Numbered from the stretch's first letter, positions 36,749-47,128 are shown. The stretch: DNA of 64,000 nucleotides from Luteimonas sp. J29 (GCF_000472505.1 NZ_AWZR01000006.1:1-64000), one strand, 5' to 3'. Translations and numbers: made by a program. The notes: generated from the letters alone by a model not told the origin.

Positions 36749-38824
36749 TTAGTCCGCCTGGCCGGCGTCCGCGCGCAGCGCCGGGTTGTCCCAGCCCGGG
36801 CGCGGCGCGAAGCGGTCGCCGTAGCGGTCCTGCAGCGCCTTCAGGCGCGCCAGCACGTTCTCGACGCCGAGCTCGCGGATGGTCTGGATCGGGCCGCCGC
36901 GGAACGGCGCGTAGCCGGTGCCGAAGATCACGCCGGCATCGAGCAGGTCCGCGTCCTCGACCACGCGCTCGTGCAGCGCGGCCACCGCCTCGTTGAGCAG
37001 CGGCAGCACCAGGCGGTCCTCGAGGTCGCCGGGCGCCTTGTAGTCCTTCGGCACTTCGGGCTTCTTCGGCTTGCCGTTCTCCCAGGCGTAGATGCCCTGG
37101 CCGTCCTTCTTGCCGCGCTTGCCGGGCTCGGGCGGCTGCGACAGCGCCGGCGGGATCGCCAGGCCGAGGAACGGCGCCAGTTCCTGGCCGACGCCGTAGG
37201 CGACGTCGAGGCCGACCGTGTCGATCAGCTCGATCGGCCCCATCGGCATGCCGAACTTCACCGCGACCTTGTCGATCACCGGCGCCGGGATGCCCTCGGC
37301 GTACGCGGTTGCCGCCTCGAGCATGTACGGGAACAGCAGGCGGTTGACCAGGAAGCCGGGCGTGCCGGCGACCGGCACCGGCAGCTTGTCGAGGGCCTTG
37401 CAGAACGCGGCCAGGCGGCGTTCGGTCTGCGGCGCCATCGCGTCGTGGCGCACGATCTCCACCAGTGGCATCAGCGCCACCGGGTTGAAGTAGTGCAGGC
37501 CGGCGAACTGCGCCGGGCGCGCGATGTGTTCGCGTAGCTCCTCGAGCGGGATCGAGGAGGTGTTGGTGGTCAGCAGCGCGTCGCGCTTGAGCCGCGGTTC
37601 GACGTTCGCGTACAGCTCGCGCTTGGCATCGGCGCGCTCGATGATCGCCTCGATCACCAGGTCGGCATCGGCCACGCCGGCGCCGGCGAGGTCGGACTTC
37701 AGCCGCGCGGCCACCGCCGGGCGCTTGCCTTCGTCCTTCACCCGCTTGGCGAACAGCTCCTGCGCGCGGGCGATGGCGCCGTCGATGAACTTCTGTTCGC
37801 GGTCCTGAAGCGTGACCTCGAAACCCTTGTACGCGGCCCACGCGGCGATGTCGCCGCCCATCACGCCGGCCCCGACCACGTGCACGCGATGGATGCCGTG
37901 CGGATCCTTGCCGCCCAGGCCCTTGAGCCGCTCCATCAGGAAGAACACGCGGGTGAGGTTGCGCGCGGTCGGGGTGCCGGCCAGCTTCACCACCGACCTC
38001 TGCTCGGCCTTGAGCAGGGCCTGGATCCCGCCGCCGCTGCGGCGCCAGGTCTCGATCAGCGCGTAGGGTGCGGGGTAGTGGTCCTTGCGCGCCTTGCGCG
38101 CGACCTGCCTGGCCAGCACCGGCGCGAGCACCTGCCGCACCGGCCAGGTATTGGTGAACCAGCCCAGGAAGCGCTGGCGGAACGGACGCTGCGTGCCGCG
38201 CAGGGCCAGCTCGGCCGCGGCATCGACCAGCACCGCCGGCTCGACCACCTTGTCCACCACGCCCATGGCGCGGGCCGCGGAGGCGGACAGGTTGCGCCCG
38301 GTCAGCATCACGTCCATCGCCGCCGGCGCCCCCACCAGGCGCGGCAGGCGCACGCTGCCGCCCCAGCCGGGGTAGATGCCGAGCTTGACTTCGGGCAGGC
38401 CGATCCGGGTCGAGGGGTCGTTGCTGGCCACGCGGTAGTCGCAGGCCAGCGAGATCTCGGTGCCGCCGCCCATGCAGAAGCCGTGGATCGCGGCCACCGT
38501 GGGGCAGGGCAGCTCGGCCAGGCGCTGGAACGCCTGCTGGCCGCGGCGGATGGAGTCGCCGATCGTGCCCTTGCGGTCGAACTCGGCGAACTCGCGGATG
38601 TCGGCGCCGGCGATGAAGCCCTTGTCCTTGGCCGAGCGCAGGACCAGGGCCCTGGGCGGGTCGAGCGCCAGGCGTTCGAGCAGGGTCTCGAGTTCGATCA
38701 GCACGTCCTGGCTGAAGGTGTTGACCGACTCCCCGGCGCGGTCGAACGCCAGGACCAGGACGCCGTCGGGGCGCTGCTCGACCTGCCAGTGGCTGAAGCG
38801 CAGACCATCGAGGCCAGCAATCAT
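36749..38824 (-). CDS. FadJ/FadB-like multifunctional fatty acid oxidation protein
   Basis: This 691-residue fusion has an enoyl-CoA hydratase domain (about 10-190) with catalytic Glu123 (GGGTE) and Glu145 (GLPEVKLGIYPG). A 3-hydroxyacyl-CoA dehydrogenase follows (about 310-690), with the NAD motif VVGAGVMGGDIA and catalytic His444 (GLHYFNPV). It carries out two consecutive steps of beta-oxidation. The thiolase partner is not in the window. FadJ-like is preferred over FadB because the family's shorter N-domain form fits, but the distinction is not firm. It stands alone on the minus strand between two plus-strand blocks. Confidence 0.9.
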   Translation of the reverse strand: MIAGLDGLRFSHWQVEQRPDGVLVLAFDRAGESVNTFSQDVLIELETLLERLALDPPRALVLRSAKDKGFIAGADIREFAEFDRKGTIGDSIRRGQQAFQRLAELPCPTVAAIHGFCMGGGTEISLACDYRVASNDPSTRIGLPEVKLGIYPGWGGSVRLPRLVGAPAAMDVMLTGRNLSASAARAMGVVDKVVEPAVLVDAAAELALRGTQRPFRQRFLGWFTNTWPVRQVLAPVLARQVARKARKDHYPAPYALIETWRRSGGGIQALLKAEQRSVVKLAGTPTARNLTRVFFLMERLKGLGGKDPHGIHRVHVVGAGVMGGDIAAWAAYKGFEVTLQDREQKFIDGAIARAQELFAKRVKDEGKRPAVAARLKSDLAGAGVADADLVIEAIIERADAKRELYANVEPRLKRDALLTTNTSSIPLEELREHIARPAQFAGLHYFNPVALMPLVEIVRHDAMAPQTERRLAAFCKALDKLPVPVAGTPGFLVNRLLFPYMLEAATAYAEGIPAPVIDKVAVKFGMPMGPIELIDTVGLDVAYGVGQELAPFLGLAIPPALSQPPEPGKRGKKDGQGIYAWENGKPKKPEVPKDYKAPGDLEDRLVLPLLNEAVAALHERVVEDADLLDAGVIFGTGYAPFRGGPIQTIRELGVENVLARLKALQDRYGDRFAPRPGWDNPALRADAGQAD

Positions 38825-38962
38825 GCGGGACCATCCGTTAGGGTATGGGAAGCCCCTTATGATCCAGAGGGTGTCGCGCCGCAGTCAAATCCGCCCGCCG
38901 GGCGGTCGCGGGCCGGCCGCCTTGCGCCGCGCCCGGGGCGCCCCCAGTTCAGGCGGCAGGCC

Positions 38963-38990
38963 GGAACTTCCGGCCCGTTCCGCGGTCCCA
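38963..38990 (+). promoter_or_regulatory. Sigma-E-type promoter of rpoE
   Basis: GGAACTT (38963-38969) is an exact match to the sigma-E -35 element. After the consensus 15-bp spacer comes GTCCCA (38985-38990), matching the GTC core of the -10. It lies 52 bp before the rpoE ATG, in the 218-bp gap after fadJ. It predicts positive autoregulation of the sigma factor. Confidence 0.72.
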
Positions 38991-39042
38991 GGTCCCGGTC
39001 GCCAGGCCGGGCGGTTTGCGTAAGGCAGGAGCGCCAGGCCGG

Positions 39043-39657
39043 ATGGCCGAGATCGATACCCAACAACTGGACCTGGAGCTGGTCAGGCGCGTGCAGCGCG
39101 GCGACAACGCCGCGTTCGACCTGCTGGTGCGCAAGTACCAGCACCGGATCGCGGCCCTGATCGGGCGCTACGTGCACGACTGGAGCGAGGTCCAGGACGT
39201 CGCCCAGGAGACCTTCATCCGCGCCTATCGCGCGATCGGCAACTTCCGCGGCGACTCCCAGTTCTACACCTGGCTGCACCGGATCGCGGTCAACACGGCC
39301 AAGAACCACCTGGTGGCCGGCAACCGCCGCCCGCCGGGGGCGGACGTGGACGTGGAGGACGCCGAGCAGTTCGATTCGGGCATCCGCCTGCGCGATGGCG
39401 ACACGCCCGACCGTGAACTGATGCGCCAGCAGATGGAACAAACGGTGATGCGCGCGGTCGAAGCATTGCCCGAGGAGCTCAGGCTCGCGATCACGCTGCG
39501 CGAGGTCGACGGCCTGAGCTACGAGGAGATCGCCCAGCGCATGGGTTGCCCGATCGGCACGGTCCGGTCGCGCATCTTCCGTGCGCGCGAGGCGATCGAC
39601 CAGGAGCTCAGGCCCCTGTTGGACAGCGATACCAGAGCGGAGCGAGCGGCACGATGA
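39043..39657 (+). CDS. rpoE: ECF sigma factor RpoE (AlgU type)
   Basis: This 204-residue group IV sigma factor directs envelope-stress transcription. Region 2 (about 25-95) contains VQDVAQETFIRAYRAI and GDSQFYTWLHRIAVNTAKNHL. Region 4 (about 135-190) contains LPEELRLAITLREVDGLSYEEIAQRMGCPIGTVRSRIFRARE. The match to the E. coli RpoE/Pseudomonas AlgU group is strong. The start is at ATG 39043 because MAEIDTQQLDLELV aligns with family starts; an upstream frame from 39016 is less likely. It overlaps rseA by four bases and sits behind its own promoter type. Confidence 0.95.
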   Translation: MAEIDTQQLDLELVRRVQRGDNAAFDLLVRKYQHRIAALIGRYVHDWSEVQDVAQETFIRAYRAIGNFRGDSQFYTWLHRIAVNTAKNHLVAGNRRPPGADVDVEDAEQFDSGIRLRDGDTPDRELMRQQMEQTVMRAVEALPEELRLAITLREVDGLSYEEIAQRMGCPIGTVRSRIFRAREAIDQELRPLLDSDTRAERAAR

Positions 39658-40637
39658 TCCACGTCGACGACAACGAGCCGGTGCAGATCAGGCCCGATCC
39701 CGACAAGCTGTTCCTGTACCACCGGCAGCAGCTGTCGGCGATGCTCGACGGCGAACTCTCGCCCGACGAGGCGCGCTTCATGCTGCGCCGGCTGCAGCAC
39801 GACACCGTGCTGGCCGCGTACTGGGAGCGCTGGCAGCTGTGCGGCGACGTGCTGCGCGGCCAGCGCAACGACCTGCTGCCGCCCGATTTCGCACGCCGCG
39901 TGGCGGACGCGCTGGCCGGCGACACCGCCGCCGAGGCCCAGTCTCCCGCGGGCCGGACCGGCCCGCGCCTGGGGCGCTGGGGTGGCGGGGCCGCGATCGC
40001 GGCATCGGTGGCCCTGCTGGCCGTGTTCGCCACCCGCCAGCTGCCGGCGCCAGGCGAGGTCGCGCCCGGGCCGGCGCAGGCCGCGCCGCTGGTGGCCGAG
40101 GCCGGACGGACAGCCCCGGTCGTCCCGTCCCCTGCCGATCGGGAACCGGTTCGCGACGCCGTCGCCGATGCCACGCCGGCGCCGGCGCCGGCGCCGGTCC
40201 TGGCCGAGGTTCCCGAAGCCGGGGCCATGCTGGCCGCCTCGGCTGCGGCCCTGGCCGAGACGCCACGCCGCGCCGCCGAGCGCCGTGCCCGCGCGCAGTC
40301 GCCGGCGGTGGCGCGCGGCACGCGCGCAGAGCCTGCACCGGCACCGTCGCAGGCGACGCCGGCGGTCCCGGACGAACCGGCCACGTTGCTGGCTGCCGTG
40401 CCGTCCGGCGGGCCGTCCGCGGAGACGTCCCACCCCTTCCCGATGCCATCGGCCGAGCCGCGGCCGTGGCCGCGCTCGCTGCTGCCGTCGCCCAGCGGCT
40501 ATGCCGTTTCCGGCGGTGGCCTGGCCCCGCGCGAGCGGGTGTTCGAGCCGTTCCTGCCCGCGCCGGCGCCGGTGCTGCGCTGGCCCCCGCCCGACGACGT
40601 GGCCGAGGCGCCCGCCGCGGACGGACGCCGGCCCTGA
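39654..40637 (+). CDS. rseA: Anti-sigma-E factor RseA
   Basis: This 327-residue single-span inner-membrane protein binds sigma-E in the cytoplasm and is cut by DegS/RseP-type proteases on envelope stress. The N-terminal anti-sigma domain has LSAMLDGELSPDEARFMLRRL (27-47). The membrane span is near 110-127 (AAIAASVALLAVFA). The periplasmic part is Ala/Pro-rich and low in complexity, longer than in E. coli RseA (216 residues). Its ATG overlaps the rpoE stop. No rseB follows; a DegP/MucD protease gene does. Confidence 0.88.
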   Translation: MIHVDDNEPVQIRPDPDKLFLYHRQQLSAMLDGELSPDEARFMLRRLQHDTVLAAYWERWQLCGDVLRGQRNDLLPPDFARRVADALAGDTAAEAQSPAGRTGPRLGRWGGGAAIAASVALLAVFATRQLPAPGEVAPGPAQAAPLVAEAGRTAPVVPSPADREPVRDAVADATPAPAPAPVLAEVPEAGAMLAASAAALAETPRRAAERRARAQSPAVARGTRAEPAPAPSQATPAVPDEPATLLAAVPSGGPSAETSHPFPMPSAEPRPWPRSLLPSPSGYAVSGGGLAPRERVFEPFLPAPAPVLRWPPPDDVAEAPAADGRRP

Positions 40638-40743
40638 GCGCGAACGTGCATGATGTCGGCGCCGCGCGGATGCGCGGCGTCCCGGGCGCGGGCGCTGGAT
40701 CCGCGTCGCCGAGCAGTACCGATCGAACCCGAGAACCTGTCCG

Positions 40744-42279
40744 ATGAAAACACCGGTGTCCGCCTTCGCCCTGATCCTGCTGGCTTCCGCCGCGACCACC
40801 GCGGTGGTGCTGCCGATCGCCACCGCGCAGACCGCGCCCGAGGCAGCGGTCCCCGCGGCCTCCCAGGCGACCGCGGCGCCAGCCGCGCCTCTGGTCACCG
40901 GCCTGCCGGACTTCACCCGGCTGGTGGAGGAGGTCGGTCCGGGCGTGGTGAAGATCGACACCACCATCGGCTCGCGCCGCAGCCAGTCCGAGGAGGAGGC
41001 GCTGGAGGAGCAGATCCCCGAGATCTTCCGCCGCTTCTTCGGTCCCGGCTTCCAGATGCCGGGGCCCGGTGGCCGCGGACAGGCGCCGCGCGGGCGGGCG
41101 ATGGGGACCGGCTTCATCATCTCCGGCGACGGGTACATCCTCACCAACCACCATGTGATCGACGGCGCGGACGAGGTCAAGGTCACGCTGACCGATCGCC
41201 GCCAGTTCGACGCCAAGGTCGTGGGCAGCGACGAGCGTTCCGACGTGGCCGTGCTCAAGATCGACGCCTCCGGGCTTCCGACGCTGCGCATCGGCGATTC
41301 CTCGAAGGTCAAGGCGGGGCAGTGGGCGGTGGCGATCGGATCGCCGTTCGGCTTCGAGCAGACCGTCACCGCCGGCATCGTCAGCGCGGTGGGGCGCAGC
41401 AACCCGTACGCCAACCAGCAGTACGTGCCCTTCATCCAGACCGACGTCGCGATCAACCAGGGCAATTCCGGCGGCCCGCTGCTGAACACCAGCGGCGAGG
41501 TGATCGGCATCAATTCGCAGATCTTCAGCAACTCCGGTGGCTACATGGGCGTGGCCTTCGCTATCCCGATCGACGTGGCCATGAACGTGGCCGACCAGAT
41601 CAAGAAGACCGGCCGGGTCCGCCGCGGCCAGCTCGGCGTGATGTTCCAGGCCAACCCGATCACCACCGAGCAGGCGCGCGGCTTCAAGCTGCCCGACACG
41701 CTCGGCGCGCTGGTGAGCGAAGTGGTCCCCGGCAGCGCCGCCGAGAAGGCCGGCATCGAGGTCGGCGACGTGATCCGCAGCGCCGACGGTGTGGTGATCC
41801 GCCAGCCCGGCGACCTCCCGCCGATCGTGGGCAACAAGGCGCCGGGCACGAAGGTCAGGATCGTCGTGTTCCGCGACGGCCGCGAGCGCAGCTTCGACGT
41901 GGTCCTCGACGAACTCGACGACGAGCCGGTCGCCGGTGCGCGCGGCGCCGCCCCCGGTTCGAAGTCGCCGACGCCGTCCGCCGACACCAACGTGCTCGGC
42001 CTGGCGGTGCAGGAGCTGGGCGAGGCGCAGCGCCGCCAGCTCGGCCTGCAGGGACGGGAAGGCGTGCAGATCGCCCGCGTCCAGGGCCGCGCCGCGCGCG
42101 AGGCGGGCCTCGCGCCCGGCGACGTGATCCTGCGCGTGGGCCGCACCCCGGTCGACAGCGTGGCCGCGTTCGAACGCCAGCTGCGCGGCGTGAAGCCGGG
42201 GCAGACCGTGATGCTGCTGGTGCGCAGCCGTTCCGGCGGCACCGCCTACGTCGCCATCACGCCCGAGGCCGGGGAATGA
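40744..42279 (+). CDS. mucD: Periplasmic serine protease/chaperone DegP/MucD
   Basis: This 511-residue Do-family endopeptidase degrades misfolded envelope proteins. The signal peptide ends near residue 28 (TAQ). The trypsin-like domain carries His137 (TNHHVI), Asp167 (SDVAVLK) and Ser242 (NQGNSGGP). Two PDZ domains follow (about 290-385 and 410-505). It is third in the rpoE-rseA-mucD set and is expected to be under sigma-E control. The 106-bp gap after rseA shows no clear sigma-E promoter of its own. Confidence 0.93.
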   Translation: MKTPVSAFALILLASAATTAVVLPIATAQTAPEAAVPAASQATAAPAAPLVTGLPDFTRLVEEVGPGVVKIDTTIGSRRSQSEEEALEEQIPEIFRRFFGPGFQMPGPGGRGQAPRGRAMGTGFIISGDGYILTNHHVIDGADEVKVTLTDRRQFDAKVVGSDERSDVAVLKIDASGLPTLRIGDSSKVKAGQWAVAIGSPFGFEQTVTAGIVSAVGRSNPYANQQYVPFIQTDVAINQGNSGGPLLNTSGEVIGINSQIFSNSGGYMGVAFAIPIDVAMNVADQIKKTGRVRRGQLGVMFQANPITTEQARGFKLPDTLGALVSEVVPGSAAEKAGIEVGDVIRSADGVVIRQPGDLPPIVGNKAPGTKVRIVVFRDGRERSFDVVLDELDDEPVAGARGAAPGSKSPTPSADTNVLGLAVQELGEAQRRQLGLQGREGVQIARVQGRAAREAGLAPGDVILRVGRTPVDSVAAFERQLRGVKPGQTVMLLVRSRSGGTAYVAITPEAGE

Positions 42280-42395
42280 CCCGGCCGGCCTGACCGGGCG
42301 GCGGCCGGGTGCCGCCGTCCCCGCCTGCCCGGCGCGGCCAGGGGCCCGCGGGCACCCTCGCGCGCGGGCGCCTCGCGGGGGGGCGACGGTCGCTA

Positions 42396-42404
42396 TGCGA
42401 TAAT
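42396..42404 (+). promoter_or_regulatory. Extended -10 promoter of lepA-lepB
   Basis: TGCGATAAT (TG at 42396, -10 hexamer GATAAT at 42399-42404) is an extended -10 element. No -35 match is visible, as expected for that class. It predicts a leader of about 38 nt before the lepA ATG. Confidence 0.5.
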
Positions 42405-42448
42405 CCCGCGTCGTCCACCCGATCGAGCGAGCGGCTGCCGCCACCCCC

Positions 42449-44254
42449 ATGTCAGACCCGATGCGGCAGATCCGCAACTTCTCCATCATCGCCCACGTCG
42501 ACCACGGCAAGTCGACCCTGGCCGACCGCATCATCCAGCTGTGCGGCGGCCTGACCGAGCGCGAGATGGAAGCGCAGGTGCTCGACAACAACCCGATCGA
42601 GCGCGAGCGCGGGATCACCATCAAGGCGCAGTCCGTGTCGCTGCCCTACAAGGCGCGCGACGGGCAGACCTATCACCTCAACTTCATCGACACCCCCGGC
42701 CACGTCGACTTCTCCTACGAGGTCAGCCGCTCGCTGGCCGCCTGCGAGGGCGCGCTGCTGGTGGTCGACGCCGCCCAGGGCGTGGAGGCGCAGTCGGTGG
42801 CCAACTGCTACACCGCGGTGGAGCAGGGGCTGGAAGTCGTGCCGGTGCTGAACAAGATCGACCTGCCGACCGCCGACATCGACCGGGCCAAGGCCGAGAT
42901 CGAGGCGGTGATCGGCATCGACGCGTCCGACGCGGTCGCGGTCAGCGCCAAGACCGGGCAGAACGTGGAGGAGGTGCTGGAGGCGATCGTCCACCGCATC
43001 CCGCCGCCGAGGCCGCGCGATACCGACAAGCTGCAGGCGCTGATCATCGACTCCTGGTTCGACAACTACCTGGGCGTGGTCTCGCTGGTGCGCGTGATGC
43101 AGGGCCAGATCAAGGCCGGCGACAAGCTGCTGGTGATGTCGACCGGCCGCACCCACCAGGTCGACGGCGTCGGCGTGTTCACCCCCAAGCGCAAGGTCAC
43201 CGGCAGGTTGTCGGCCGGCGAGGTGGGCTGGGTCACGGCCTCGATCAAGGACGTGCACGGCGCGCCGGTCGGCGACACCCTGACCCTGGCGTCCGATCCG
43301 GCGCCGGCCCCGCTCCCCGGGTTCCAGGAGATGCAGCCGCGCGTGTTCGCCGGCCTGTTCCCGGTCAACGCGGAGGACTACCCCGACCTGCGCGAGGCGC
43401 TGGAGAAGCTGCGCCTCAACGATGCGGCGCTGCGCTTCGAGCCGGAGAGCTCGGAGGCGATGGGCTTCGGCTTCCGCTGCGGCTTCCTCGGCATGCTGCA
43501 CATGGAGATCGTGCAGGAGCGGCTGGAGCGCGAGTACGACCTCGACCTGATCACCACGGCGCCGACCGTGGTGTACGAGGTGCTGAAGACCGACGGCACC
43601 GTGATCCCGCTGGACAACCCGGCCAAGCTGCCGCCGGTGAACCAGATCGAGGAGATCCGCGAACCGATCATCCGCGCCAACATCCTCACCCCCGAGGACT
43701 ACATCGGCAACATCATCAAGCTGTGCGAGGACAAGCGCGGCGTGCAGCTGGGCATCCAGTACCTGGGCAGCCAGGTGCAGATCAGCTACGAGCTGCCGAT
43801 GGCCGAGGTGGTGCTGGACTTCTTCGACAGGCTCAAGTCGGTCAGCCGCGGCTACGCCTCGCTCGACTACCACTTCGTCCGCTTCGAGGCGGGCCCGTTC
43901 GTGCGCGTGGACACGCTGATCAACGGCGACAAGGTCGACGCGCTGTCGATCATCGTCCACCGCAGCCACGCCGACCGCCGCGGCCGCGAGCTGTGCGAGA
44001 AGATGAAGGACCTGATCCCGCGCCAGCAGTTCGACGTGGCGATCCAGGCCGCGATCGGCTCGCAGATCATCGCCCGCACCACGGTCAAGGCGCTGCGCAA
44101 GAACGTGCTGGCCAAGTGCTACGGCGGCGACATCACCCGCAAGAAGAAGCTCCTCGAGAAGCAGAAGGAGGGCAAGAAGCGGATGAAGCAGGTCGGCCGC
44201 GTGGAGATCCCGCAGGAGGCGTTCCTCGCCGTGCTGCAGGTGGACAACAAGTAG
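42449..44254 (+). CDS. lepA: Elongation factor 4 (LepA)
   Basis: This 601-residue ribosome-binding GTPase acts in translation fidelity, back-translocation and initiation. The G1 motif AHVDHGKST is at 15-23, [11 protein letters not shown] (switch I) near 52-62, DTPGHVDF near 80-87 and NKID near 134-137. A domain structure similar to EF-G lacks domain IV, and the unique C-terminal domain ends [24 protein letters not shown]. Length is normal. lepB follows 14 bp later, the conserved lepA-lepB operon. Confidence 0.97.
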   Translation: MSDPMRQIRNFSIIAHVDHGKSTLADRIIQLCGGLTEREMEAQVLDNNPIERERGITIKAQSVSLPYKARDGQTYHLNFIDTPGHVDFSYEVSRSLAACEGALLVVDAAQGVEAQSVANCYTAVEQGLEVVPVLNKIDLPTADIDRAKAEIEAVIGIDASDAVAVSAKTGQNVEEVLEAIVHRIPPPRPRDTDKLQALIIDSWFDNYLGVVSLVRVMQGQIKAGDKLLVMSTGRTHQVDGVGVFTPKRKVTGRLSAGEVGWVTASIKDVHGAPVGDTLTLASDPAPAPLPGFQEMQPRVFAGLFPVNAEDYPDLREALEKLRLNDAALRFEPESSEAMGFGFRCGFLGMLHMEIVQERLEREYDLDLITTAPTVVYEVLKTDGTVIPLDNPAKLPPVNQIEEIREPIIRANILTPEDYIGNIIKLCEDKRGVQLGIQYLGSQVQISYELPMAEVVLDFFDRLKSVSRGYASLDYHFVRFEAGPFVRVDTLINGDKVDALSIIVHRSHADRRGRELCEKMKDLIPRQQFDVAIQAAIGSQIIARTTVKALRKNVLAKCYGGDITRKKKLLEKQKEGKKRMKQVGRVEIPQEAFLAVLQVDNK

Positions 44255-44267
44255 GGGATGGCCTGAG

Positions 44268-45065
44268 ATGATGAAATGGTTCGAGCTGGGGCTGGTCGTC
44301 CTGACCTTCGCGACCGGCATCACCTGGCTGCTCGACCGGCTGGTCTTCGCCAGGCGGCGGGCCCGGCAGTCGGGCCTGCTCGAGCCGAAGGAGCCGGTGC
44401 TCGTCGACTACTCGCGGGCGTTCTTCCCGGTCCTGTTCGCAGTGCTGGTCCTGCGCAGCTTCATCGCCGAGCCGTTCCGGATCCCGTCCAGCTCGATGAT
44501 GCCGACCCTGCTGATCGGCGACTTCATCCTGGTCAACAAGTTCAGCTACGGCATCCGCCTGCCGGTGACCAACCGCAAGGTGATCGAGATCGGCGAGCCG
44601 CAGCGCGGCGACGTGGTCGTGTTCCGGCCGCCGCACCATCCCGACCAGGACTGGATCAAGCGGATCGTGGGACTGCCGGGCGACGTGGTGGCCTACCGCG
44701 ACAACACCGTGTACGTGAACGGCGAACCGTTCCAGTACGGCCCGCCCCGGCCCTACCAGGGCGTCGGCCGTGGCAGCGACATGACCGGCGCCGACCTGAT
44801 CGAGGAGACCATGCCCGGCCGGACCCACCAGATCCTCGAGACCCGGCGCCCGGGCGGCTTCGATCCCGGGGAGGGGGAGTGGCGGGTCCCGGAAGGCGAA
44901 TATTTCGTGATGGGCGACAACCGCGACAGGAGCGACGACAGCCGGTTTTGGGGTACGCTCCCCGAGAGCCAGCTGAGGGGCAAGGCTTTCCTGGTCTGGA
45001 TGAACCTCGATTCCAGCGCGCCTGGCTGGGTCGACTGGGGCCGGATCGGAAGCAGCATCCCGTAG
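44268..45065 (+). CDS. lepB: Signal peptidase I
   Basis: This 265-residue inner-membrane protease cleaves Sec and Tat signal peptides. Two N-terminal spans (about 4-22 and 52-66) are followed by the catalytic dyad Ser76 (IPSSSMMPT) and Lys131 (DWIKRIVGLPGD). Box E, EGEYFVMGDNRDRSDDSRFWG, is near 206-226. The double Met start (44268/44271) leaves a one-codon uncertainty. It processes the many exported proteins encoded in this window. Confidence 0.96.
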   Translation: MMKWFELGLVVLTFATGITWLLDRLVFARRRARQSGLLEPKEPVLVDYSRAFFPVLFAVLVLRSFIAEPFRIPSSSMMPTLLIGDFILVNKFSYGIRLPVTNRKVIEIGEPQRGDVVVFRPPHHPDQDWIKRIVGLPGDVVAYRDNTVYVNGEPFQYGPPRPYQGVGRGSDMTGADLIEETMPGRTHQILETRRPGGFDPGEGEWRVPEGEYFVMGDNRDRSDDSRFWGTLPESQLRGKAFLVWMNLDSSAPGWVDWGRIGSSIP

Positions 45066-45110
45066 GTCGACCGGGGCGGCTGGCGCGAAAAGGATCAACG
45101 GGGGACGGAC

Positions 45111-45500
45111 ATGAACATGCGTCGCAGGCAGGGCGGAATCACGCTGCTGGGCTTCATCATCGTCGCCGGCGTGGCGGGCTTCTTCGTCTTCATCGGGATC
45201 AAGCTGTTCCCGATGTACTCCGAGTACTACGCGGTCAAGTCGGCCCTCAAGGGCCTGGCGGCCGAACCGGGCGTGGCCAACTACACCCCGGCCCGGATCC
45301 AGCAGCTGTTCTTCCGCCGGCTGGACATCAGCTACTCGTCGCACGTGAAGAAGGAACACGTGAAGATCGAGCGGGTCGGCGCGGGATGGCAGGTCGACGT
45401 GGTCTACGAGGTCCGCGAGCCGCTGGTCGGCAACCTCGACGCGGTGGGCCGCTTCCACGCCACCCAGATGCTCGACGGATCCGGTGGCGGCGCCAACTGA
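45111..45500 (+). CDS. DUF4845 family membrane protein
   Basis: This 129-residue protein has a basic N-terminus and one membrane span (about 10-32, [26 protein letters not shown]). A periplasmic domain follows with [36 protein letters not shown]. It is always found between lepB and rnc in beta- and gammaproteobacteria, and its function is unknown. A GGGGGAC ribosome site precedes the ATG. The 3' end overlaps the rnc start by 17 bases. Confidence 0.88.
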   Translation: MNMRRRQGGITLLGFIIVAGVAGFFVFIGIKLFPMYSEYYAVKSALKGLAAEPGVANYTPARIQQLFFRRLDISYSSHVKKEHVKIERVGAGWQVDVVYEVREPLVGNLDAVGRFHATQMLDGSGGGAN

Positions 45501-46164
45501 CCGGGCGCCCGACGCGTTCGCCGGGCACGTCTTCTCCACGCCTTCCCTGCTGGCCCAGGCGCTGACGCATCGCAGCGCCGGGGCGCCGCACAACGAACGG
45601 CTCGAATTCCTCGGCGACGCGGTCCTCGGCCTGATCGTGGCCGAGGCCCTGTACGCGCGCTGGCCGAAGGCCGACGAAGGCTCGCTGACCCGGGCCCGCG
45701 CCGAGCTGGTACGCGAGTCCGCGCTCGCCGCCGTGGCCCGACGGCTGGAGCTGGGCGAGCAGCTGGTGCTGGGCCCGGGCGAGATGAAATCGGGCGGGCA
45801 CCGGCGCGATTCGATCCTGTCCGATGCGCTGGAGGCGGTGATCGGGGCGATCTACCTCGATGCCGGCTACGAGGCCTGCCGCCGCGTGGTCCTGCCCTGG
45901 TTCGAGGAAGCGGTCTCGGCGGTGCCGGCCAGCAAGGTCGGCAAGGACGCCAAGACCCGGCTGCAGGAATGGCTGCAGGCGCGGCAGAAGCCGCTGCCGC
46001 AGTACGTGCTCGAGCAGGAGGCCGGCGAGGAACACGCGCGGGTCTTCACCGTGCGCTGCGTGCTGTCCGACCCCGCCCTGGAGGGCGAGGGCAGCGGCGG
46101 CTCGCGCCGGGCCGCCGAGCAGATGGCGGCCGAAGCCGTGCTCGGGCGCCTGCCCGGCCAGTGA
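45484..46164 (+). CDS. rnc: Ribonuclease III
   Basis: This 226-residue double-strand-specific endoribonuclease matures rRNA and mRNA. The signature [13 protein letters not shown] is at 37-49, with further acidic residues in [14 protein letters not shown] (about 112-125). The C-terminal dsRNA-binding domain is at about 152-223 ([11 protein letters not shown] ... [13 protein letters not shown]). The GTG start at 45484 lies inside DUF4845, implying translational coupling; no ATG is available before the conserved helix. era and recO follow. Confidence 0.95.
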   Translation: MAAPTDRAPDAFAGHVFSTPSLLAQALTHRSAGAPHNERLEFLGDAVLGLIVAEALYARWPKADEGSLTRARAELVRESALAAVARRLELGEQLVLGPGEMKSGGHRRDSILSDALEAVIGAIYLDAGYEACRRVVLPWFEEAVSAVPASKVGKDAKTRLQEWLQARQKPLPQYVLEQEAGEEHARVFTVRCVLSDPALEGEGSGGSRRAAEQMAAEAVLGRLPGQ

Positions 46165-46192
46165 GGATTTGCCCTCGCCCCGCGGGGGCGCG

Positions 46193-46198
46193 GACAAT
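46193..46198 (+). promoter_or_regulatory. -10-like box placed for a leaderless era mRNA
   Basis: GACAAT is followed by six bases and the era ATG at 46205, in the 40-bp gap after rnc. It could give era-recO a second, leaderless transcript. Confidence 0.35.
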
Positions 46199-46204
46199 CC
46201 CCGC

Positions 46205-47128
46205 ATGAACACCCAGACCCACCGGGCCGGCCACGTGGCGGTCGTCGGCCGGCCGAACGTCGGCAAGTCCACCCTGGTCAATGCCCTGGTCGGCGCCGAA
46301 CTGAGCATCGTCTCCAACCGGCCGCAGACCACGCGCCACCGGCTGCTCGGCATCGCCACGGTGCCGGGCGGGCAGCTGGTGCTGGTCGACACTCCCGGCA
46401 TCCACCGCGAGGGCGGCAAGCGTCCGTCGTCGGCGCTCAACCGCGTGCTCAACCGCGCCGCGCGCGGCGCGCTCGAGGGCGTGGACGCGGCGGCGCTGGT
46501 GGTCGAGGCCGGGCGCTGGGACGAGGAGGACGCACTCGCCTTCGACACCCTGCGCGACAGCGGCCTGCCCGTGGTGCTGGTGGTCAACCAGGTCGACCGC
46601 ATCGCCGACAAGGCGAAGCTGCTGCCGTACCTGCAGCAGGTCGCCGAAGGCCGCGACTTCGCCGCCGTGCATCCGGTCTCGGCGCTGCGCCGGCAGGGGC
46701 TCGAACCGCTGGTGGCCTCGCTGCTGTCGCTGCTGCCCGAGCAGGAACCGCTGTACGGCGAGGACGAGATCACCGACCGCAGCCAGCGCTTCCTCGCCGG
46801 CGAACTGGTGCGCGAACAGCTGATGCGCCAGCTCGGCGACGAACTGCCCTACGCGACCACGGTCGAGATCGAATCCTTCACCGAGGAACCCTCGCCCAGG
46901 GCGGGCGTGATGTACCGCATCGGCGCCGTGATCTGGGTCGAGCGCGACGGCCAGAAGGCGATCGTGATCGGCAAGGGCGGGGCGCGCCTGCGCGAGATCG
47001 GCCGCCGTGCGCGCGAGCGCATGGAGCAGCTGTTCGGCGCCAAGGTGTTCCTGCAGACCTGGGTGCGCGTGCGCGAGGGCTGGTCCGACGACGAGTCCGC
47101 GCTGCGCACCCTCGGCTACGGCGACTGA
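46205..47128 (+). CDS. era: GTPase Era
   Basis: This 307-residue essential GTPase checks 16S rRNA maturation in the 30S subunit. The G1 motif GRPNVGKST is at 15-23, G3 DTPGI near 62-66 and G4 NQVD near 124-127. The C-terminal KH domain contains [40 protein letters not shown]. It follows rnc and precedes recO, the conserved order. Confidence 0.96.
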   Translation: MNTQTHRAGHVAVVGRPNVGKSTLVNALVGAELSIVSNRPQTTRHRLLGIATVPGGQLVLVDTPGIHREGGKRPSSALNRVLNRAARGALEGVDAAALVVEAGRWDEEDALAFDTLRDSGLPVVLVVNQVDRIADKAKLLPYLQQVAEGRDFAAVHPVSALRRQGLEPLVASLLSLLPEQEPLYGEDEITDRSQRFLAGELVREQLMRQLGDELPYATTVEIESFTEEPSPRAGVMYRIGAVIWVERDGQKAIVIGKGGARLREIGRRARERMEQLFGAKVFLQTWVRVREGWSDDESALRTLGYGD

